Of a DNA stretch of 64,000 nt, positions 58,565 to 64,000 are shown in pieces. The notes under the pieces were generated by a model, which did not search any database, had not been told where the DNA came from, and was given only the letters and a program-made list of their open reading frames with translations. Origin of the DNA: Petunia secreta (Eukaryota > Streptophyta > Magnoliopsida > Solanales > Solanaceae); NCBI GenBank assembly GCA_029990175.1, contig JARKIP010000003.1:3968001-4032000 (forward strand). Direction: 5' to 3'. How positions within the stretch are numbered: position 1 is the stretch's first letter; every line of letters starts with the position of its first letter. Made by a program: the position numbers and the translations under genes.

Positions 58565-60080
58565 CTAGGTCTAGTGTCCTGATAAGTCATGAACAGTGCC
58601 TAATAGAGTCTTGTTGATCGGTACGGAGACGTCTGTACTTATCTACGAGGGGCTATACGGCATTTAGTGAAAATTTCCCCTTCTTTCATTCCTTATCTCG
58701 TGCTTTGAGTTTTAAAAGTGGAGGACTAAATTTTTTCGATATTTTTTTCTTGCGTTTACTGAGGTTCACTGTTCTAGCAAGGCATTGACGGATTTGGGAA
58801 CCTCATTATGAAGGAAAGAAATGTTATATGTCGAATGCAAGGTTCATAAATTCAAAATGAGATTCTTATTTCATACTGCTTTGATTTCAATAAATCAATA
58901 AGGAAATGGTTTCGACTATAGCGTGGTTTATTCAGTTTTATCAAGATTGCTGTGCACAATAAGGATTTCATGTTTTAGAGAATTACTCTTGGGAATGAAG
59001 ATGCAATGAAAATTTCTCTTGATAGCGGTATAAAATTTGTACTCTTGCAAGTTTATAAATTGTATATGTGAGATTCTTGGGCTTTAGAAATGTGAAAGGA
59101 AAGCTAGTAGGCCCATATAATGGGTTTGGTGTGGCAGTGCTAAGAGGAGTTTGAAAAATGGAAACTTATACCAGCAGGAATTCGCTGATCTTCGCATGGG
59201 CCAATGTTTGATTAAGACTTAAACGTTAATTTTTTGATGTCCTTGCCATTGAAGATGAGTTCTTTCCATTGAAGATGATTTCATTGGAAGTTTCAGAATT
59301 AAGCCATGTGCTATGACTGTTGAGGGACATATTGTTTCACCTTTTTTTTGTAAGTGTGTTTCTGGGTATGTGTTGTGCTAGGCACTACTTTAATTTGGAG
59401 AGCTTGACAAAATATTGATGGTAAAAAAACCAATGTTGTACAAGGTAAGAGTGTAGTTGCTTGCGTAAGTTATTGATGACTTTTAGCTTCAAGTGGAGGA
59501 GCCTATGGTGCGTAACTAAGTTGAACTTGACTAATGCAGATGTGATACTTAGCTTTTGGACGAGTTCAATTGGTTTCGATGTATCTCCATTCTTTTATAT
59601 AGGTGGTATTGTGAATTGTGTGCACCTTGGTAATCTTTGACACTCATTGGAGGCTCTTGGATGTGGAACGAGTTTTGACCGGTGTGTGTAGTCTTAGCTC
59701 AGGGATTGGATGCTTTTATTTATTTGTTTCTTCTTGATATGGTTGGTCTTCTATTTTTATCGAGACAGGTATTGAATGTTGGTGTTGCATCAAATGATAC
59801 AATAATTGGTTGGAAAATAGGTATCAAATGTTTGGCATAACTTGTGTTATTGAGTTTTCTTTGATTGATTCGGTTTTGGTTATGTTTTCCCGAGGACATG
59901 GTGTGTATTCTACTGGTAAGTATAGTAATTTTTGGTATCGTTTCTATGTCGGGATGGCTTGGTGCATCTGTTACGGCTTGATTGTATTCTTTATTAAGAT
60001 CCACTCAAAATCTGGATAACATTAATTGGAAGCTCAAGACTGATCTTTTCTTGATTCTGGACACTAACATGAAGTCCTCG
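58565..60080 (+). other. Element H leader region without recognisable gag or protease
   Basis: About 1.5 kb where gag and protease should lie. I find no Retrotrans_gag block, no CCHC knuckle and no protease triad. The open frames (59720-60019) match nothing I know. It is either replaced sequence or very decayed. Confidence 0.55.
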
Positions 60081-60860
60081 TCTATTGATTTTATTCTTAT
60101 TGTTTGTAAGTTTGCTGAAGTGTTTCCAGAGAATTTGTCGAGTGTTCCTCCTTATAGAGATATTGAAATTGGCATAGATGTTGTTCCAAGTACGCAGTCT
60201 ATCTCTATTCCTCCTTATCGAATGGCTCCTGCCGAGCTTAGAGAATTAAAGGAGAAATTACAAGACTTACTTAGTAAGGAATTTAACAGACCCTGTGTCA
60301 CCTTAAGGAGTTCCATTATTATATATGTTAATCAAGAAGAAGGATGGCTTGATGTGAATGTATGTTGATTATAAGCAGCTGAATGAGGTTATGATTAAAA
60401 AAAAAGGTTTTGTTGCCTCGTATCGATGACTTATTTGATCAGTTGCAGAGAGCTAAGTTCTTGTCTAAGATTGACATGAGATTAGGGTATCATTAGTTGA
60501 ACTGAGTGTTTAGGCCATACCTGGATTGTGATTATCTTTGTTGACGATATGTTGATTTATTTTCGTAGAGCATAAGCAGTACCCAAGAGCAATTCTTTAG
60601 ACAATTCGGTACCACAGTTGTATGCAAGTTCTCTAGTGTGACTTCTGATTAGATTTTATGGAATTCTTGGGTCAAGTGAATAATTAAGGAATTAAAGTTG
60701 CTCCGAAGAAAATCGAGGCAGATCAGGATTGGCCACGACATACTTCTCTAACAAAGATAAGTAGTTATCTTGGCTTGGTGAGGTATTACCGATATTTGTT
60801 TGGGGATTTTCATCTGTGCAGCCTTCTTGAGTTTTTTTTACTTAGAAGACGATGAAAATT
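60081..60860 (+). pseudogene. Reverse transcriptase of chromovirus H, internally deleted
   Basis: Begins with CKFAEVFPENLSSVPPYRDI and IPPYRMAPAELRELKEKLQD, the usual gypsy RT entry. Broken frames follow with VDYKQLNEV, RIDDLFDQLQ and IDMRLGYH. The catalytic FVDD codons are at 60537-60548, in a VIIFVDDMLIY context. The segment normally lying between the GYHQ and FVDD motifs (the KTAFRT and FGLTNAP blocks) is nearly absent, a deletion of roughly 150 bases or more. The enzyme could not be active. Confidence 0.85.
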
Positions 60861-60989
60861 TTGTTGGTTAGAGGAGTTTAGGGGCTCAAATCCTTGTTGA
60901 CTACTGCCCAGTGTTGACACTTCCTAATGGTTCTTGAAGGTTTTGTAGTATATCATAACACCTCTCCCATCTGTTTGTGGTGTGACCTT

Positions 60990-61330
60990 ATTACAAAATG
61001 GCATGGTGTTTGCATATGCATCGAGGTTGTTAATTGTGAGTTAGAAGACCTACCCATGACCTAGAGTTGGCAGCGTATTTGTTTGCACTAAACTCTGAAG
61101 GTTCTCTATATAGTGAGCCTTGTGAGATTTTCACTGATTATAAAAGTTTACAACTCCTATTTAATTAAAATACTTAAATGGTAGGCAACATAGATAGCTC
61201 GAGTTAATCAAGGATTATGATCTTACAATTCCTTATCACCCAGGAAAGGCCAATATTGTAGCTGATGCATTGAGCCGGAAGTCTATGGGTAGTCTTGCAT
61301 ATTTAGATGCTGGTATGAGGCCATTGGCGA
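60990..61330 (+). pseudogene. RNase H and tether of chromovirus H
   Basis: Reads THDLELAAYLFALN (61045-61090), then FTDYKSLQLL (about 61130-61160). The tether segment YHPGKANIVADALSRKS follows (61235-61285). Several stops interrupt it. Confidence 0.8.
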
Positions 61331-61461
61331 TTGAGTTGTAGTCCTTGACTAACCAGAGGTTTAGAGTATTCAGCTCAGCACCTGGCACAATGTTTGCTTG
61401 TATGATGACCTAGTCATCTCTTGCCAATCAGATCAATGAGAGACAGTATGAGGATTCTTAT

Positions 61462-62448
61462 TTGCTAGATTTGCGAGATAAGGCCCTAAGTGGGGGAGTG
61501 TCAGAGTTTGAAGTTGGTGATGATGGTGTCCTTCGTCTCAATGGTCGTTTGTCTGTTCCTAATGTTGATGACTTGAGGCGGTTGGTATTGGATGAGGCAT
61601 ACAATTCGCGATATTCCATTCATCCTGATACCACTAAGATGTATCATGACCTTCGTGAGTTATATTGGTGGAAGGGAATGAAGAAGGATGTTGTGGAGCA
61701 CGTGTCTCCATGCTCAAACTGTCAACATGTCAAGTACGAGCATAAAAGACCCGCAGGTTTATCCCAGGCATTACCTATTCTCGAGTGGAAGTGAGAGATG
61801 ATCACTATGGACTTTGTTGTTGGTTTGCCTAGGGCTTTGAGACAGCATGACTCGGTTTGGGTGGTGGTTGACATACTTACAAAGTCTGCTCACTTTATTA
61901 CAGTGAAGACTACATATTCAGCAAAGAAGTTGGCTCAGATTTTCATTGAGCAGATTATCTGTTTGCATGGTACTCCACTTTCTATTATTTCTGATGGAGG
62001 CTCTCAGTTCACAGCACAATTTTGGCAGTCATATCAGCGAGAGTTAGGGACTAAGGTTCAACTTAGTACTGCATTTCACCCACAAACGGATGACCAGTCT
62101 GAGCGGACTATTCAGATATTAGAGGATATGTTGAGAGCTTGTGTACTGGACTTTGGTGGTCATTGGGATGACCATTTACCCCTAGCAGAATTCACTAATA
62201 ATAATAGCTACCAGTCTTCTATTCAGATGGCACCGTTTGAGGCTTTGTACGGGCATAGGTGTCGCTCTCCAGTGGGATGGTTTGAGTCTGGTGAGGTGAT
62301 TGCTTTAGGTCCAGATTATGTGCAGCAGACTTTGGATAGGGTACGAATTATTCAGGATCGCTTACGGACTGCTCAGAGTAGGAAGATATCATATGCAAAC
62401 CAGATGACCCAGGACTTGGTGTTTATGAATGGTGATTTAGTTACTTAA
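61462..62448 (+). pseudogene. Integrase of chromovirus H, one nonsense codon
   Basis: The zinc-binding HHCC region is in 61600-61740 (HPDTTKMYHDL, then CSNCQHVK). A TGA at 61795-61797 interrupts just before ITMDFVVGLP, which holds the first catalytic Asp. The rest is open to 62446-62448: ISDGGSQFTAQFW has the second Asp and HPQTDDQSERTIQ the catalytic Glu. APFEALYGHRCRSP closes the core. Catalytic residues are all present, so this is the best-kept coding part of H. Confidence 0.92.
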
Positions 62449-62450
62449 AG

Positions 62451-62870
62451 GTGTCACCGATGCGAGGTGTGATGAGATTTGGGAAGAAAGACAAGTTGAG
62501 CCCTCGTTTCATTGGCCTGTTTGATATTATTCAGCGTATTGGTAATGTTCCTTATAAGCTTGCCTTACCTGATTCGATTTCAGTCCATCCAGTTTTTCAT
62601 GTTTCTATACATCGGGAGTGTATTCCTGATCTGACTCACATTATTGAGGCAAATACAATTCCGTTGGATGCGAACCTAGCTTATGAGGAGGTTCCGGTTG
62701 CTATAGTGGGAAGGGATACTCGCAAGTTGAGATCAAGAGAAACTCCCTTAGTAAAGGTGCAGTGGCGAAACTGTCCACATGATGAGGCTACTTGGGAGAT
62801 TGAGGCGAGTATGCGAAAGAAATATCCGTACTTGTTTGAGAAAGCAGGTATGTGTCATGACACTTGTTAG
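62451..62870 (+). pseudogene. Integrase C-terminus with chromodomain (chromovirus H)
   Basis: Frame-shifted from the integrase core near 62445. It has the GPY/F-type block (RFGKKDKLSPRFIGLFDII), HPVFHVS and a chromodomain-like tail with RKLRSRETPLVKVQWR, EATWEIEA and KKYPYLF. In this lineage the domain targets integration to heterochromatin. The stop is followed by about 60 bases before the hairpin and polypurine tract. Confidence 0.9.
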
Positions 62871-62931
62871 TCGAAATTTGCTTATGTTTTTTTTCTATTG
62901 ACTCTTGATGGGGCTTAGATTCTTCAAGTAA

Positions 62932-62968
62932 TCGTTCGAGGACGAACGAGAGTTTAAGTGGGGGAGAA
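62932..62968 (+). other. Hairpin and polypurine tract of chromovirus H
   Basis: 62932-62949 forms TCGTTCG-AGGA-CGAACGA, a perfect 7-bp stem with an AGGA loop. The tract agtgggggagaa (62957-62968) abuts the LTR. Confidence 0.8.
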
Positions 62969-64000
62969 TATAATGACCCTATACTTTATAAATATTATCT
63001 TTTAGTTATTCCCTCACATTTATTTTAATTATCGTTATAGGAAAAGTACTCACTTAAATTATGAGTTGGAAGAAGGGTTATAAAGATAATTACGGATAAT
63101 TATTGGACCAAATATACATAACTCTTATTAATTGGTATTTAAGTTTAAAAGTAAAATAAAAATTAACTGTGGATGAGTGGGGTTAGTGGTACCTTTAATA
63201 TACCGTTTCATTAAGAGTACAAAATACAGATACATGTTTTAAAAGTCAAAAACCTAGACAAAGAAAAACAAATAAAACGGCTGCAGTAGTGGTAATTGCA
63301 GGCGGAGAATTTCCTTGGTAATTGTAGTAGTGGTTTGGATGATTTTAAGTGGTGGACACTACAGGTACTATTCTTTTAACATGTAATATATATTGTTGTT
63401 AGCTCCAAATACTGCTACTGACCCCTGCTACTATGTTTCATCTATATTACTTGATGTCAAGGGGACATCACTATTAGTTTTCCAATTGGTTGAAAGTAGA
63501 ACTGAAAGTAAGTAATAGATATTGTGAATGGAAGTTTCAGTAGTAATTTAATAACGTCAGTTTCGTTATTATGCCATGATTAAGGGGTAAACAAAAGGAA
63601 CCAACGACTAGACAATTATGATTAGCTACTAGTCAGTGATATGAAATTGTTTGGGCAAGTTTTGGTTCTTAGCAAATTTTGTGTAGAAAACAAAATACTG
63701 GTACCATTCTCTTTCAATGCATTATGTTGATATTCAAAGTGCTATAATTTTCTCTCATCATTACTTAATGATTGGGGAATATCATGACAACACAATGATT
63801 AGTATGATAAGAGAAATTCCAAAAGAAAAAGTGTTTAATAGTAGTTTCTGTTTCGGTGCTTTGAAATTGAAGTATTGCTTCCACGTTTTCTTTCTTTTCT
63901 TACTAAGTCGTTACTAAGTAGTGAATGCAACCTTTAAAATAGTCATGAGTGGATGACTTCATTACATACTGTAACGGATTCAAATATCGTTACAATGAAA
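62969..64000 (+). repeat. 3' LTR of chromovirus H, truncated by window end
   Basis: The first 1032 bases match 56173-57204 at about 99%. Its start reads tataatgacc where the 5' LTR has tgtaatgacc, so the TG terminus is mutated. Confidence 0.92.

Larger units (their letters stand above)
56173..64000 (+). mobile_element. Tekay/Del-type chromovirus H, 3' LTR cut by window end
   Basis: A plus-strand Ty3/gypsy element: LTR 56173-58550, primer site, degraded RT and RNase H, nearly readable integrase with chromodomain, polypurine tract, and second LTR from 62969. It is inserted in element T. Over the 1032 bases of the second LTR available I count about ten differences from the first (about 1%), a young pair. 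No gag or protease is recognised between the primer site and RT, and RT carries an internal deletion, so it is non-autonomous. Confidence 0.9.

Noticed and set aside
1..64000. Endogenous pararetrovirus or other virus insertion
   Set aside because: No movement protein, coat protein or caulimovirid RT arrangement was seen. All RT sequences are Ty1/copia or Ty3/gypsy with LTRs, and the one LINE relic shows only zf-RVT and the start of RNase H.

Overview
This 64 kb window is plant nuclear DNA, most likely from a Solanaceae species. I infer this from the retrotransposon lineages, a SINE resembling the solanaceous TS/SolS type, tRNA-iMet primer sites and AT-rich spacers. I find no host protein gene, rRNA, tRNA gene or CRISPR array. 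Almost everything is transposable-element sequence, much of it nested.

Layout. (1) 1-5687: 5' LTR and most of a degenerate Ty1/copia element (A, minus strand, Sirevirus-like), inserted in the RNase H region of an L1-like LINE relic (5688-6345). (2) 6372-11984, 26787-29337 and 45102-46500: decayed chromovirus (Ty3/gypsy) sequence, including two ~2.04 kb copies of one LTR (F), the second split by a later insertion. (3) 11985-26781: a young copia element (D, minus strand) with 218-bp LTRs that look identical and an AAAGA target duplication. Its gag is split by a chromovirus (E, 16171-25577, minus strand) with two 2547-bp LTRs and an ATAGG duplication. (4) 29663-45095: a 15.4 kb Tat/Ogre-like element (B, minus strand) with ~4.5 kb LTRs. 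It encodes only Gag and has 25 copies of a 29-30 bp repeat between gag and its 3' LTR. (5) 46501-51131: 5' leader and 3.7 kb LTR of another Tat-like element (C) containing a foldback. (6) 51132-53863: spacer with a SINE and a TIR element carrying GC-rich cargo. (7) 53864-56172: 3' LTR and 3' UTR of a third Tat-like element (T). (8) 56173-64000: a plus-strand chromovirus (H) with degraded RT, RNase H and integrase and a second LTR cut by the window end.

How the parts relate. E and H have LTR pairs differing by only about 1% or less by hand count, yet both lack coding domains, so they were probably mobilised by proteins supplied in trans. B, with gag but no pol, is a third non-autonomous type. 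The observation I rate highest is a small hairpin (6-8 bp stem, invariant AGGA loop) next to the polypurine tract of chromoviruses E, F and H, with two base pairs that covary. Next are a second, diverged Gag head domain in copia A and the tandem array in element B. All alignments were done by eye.
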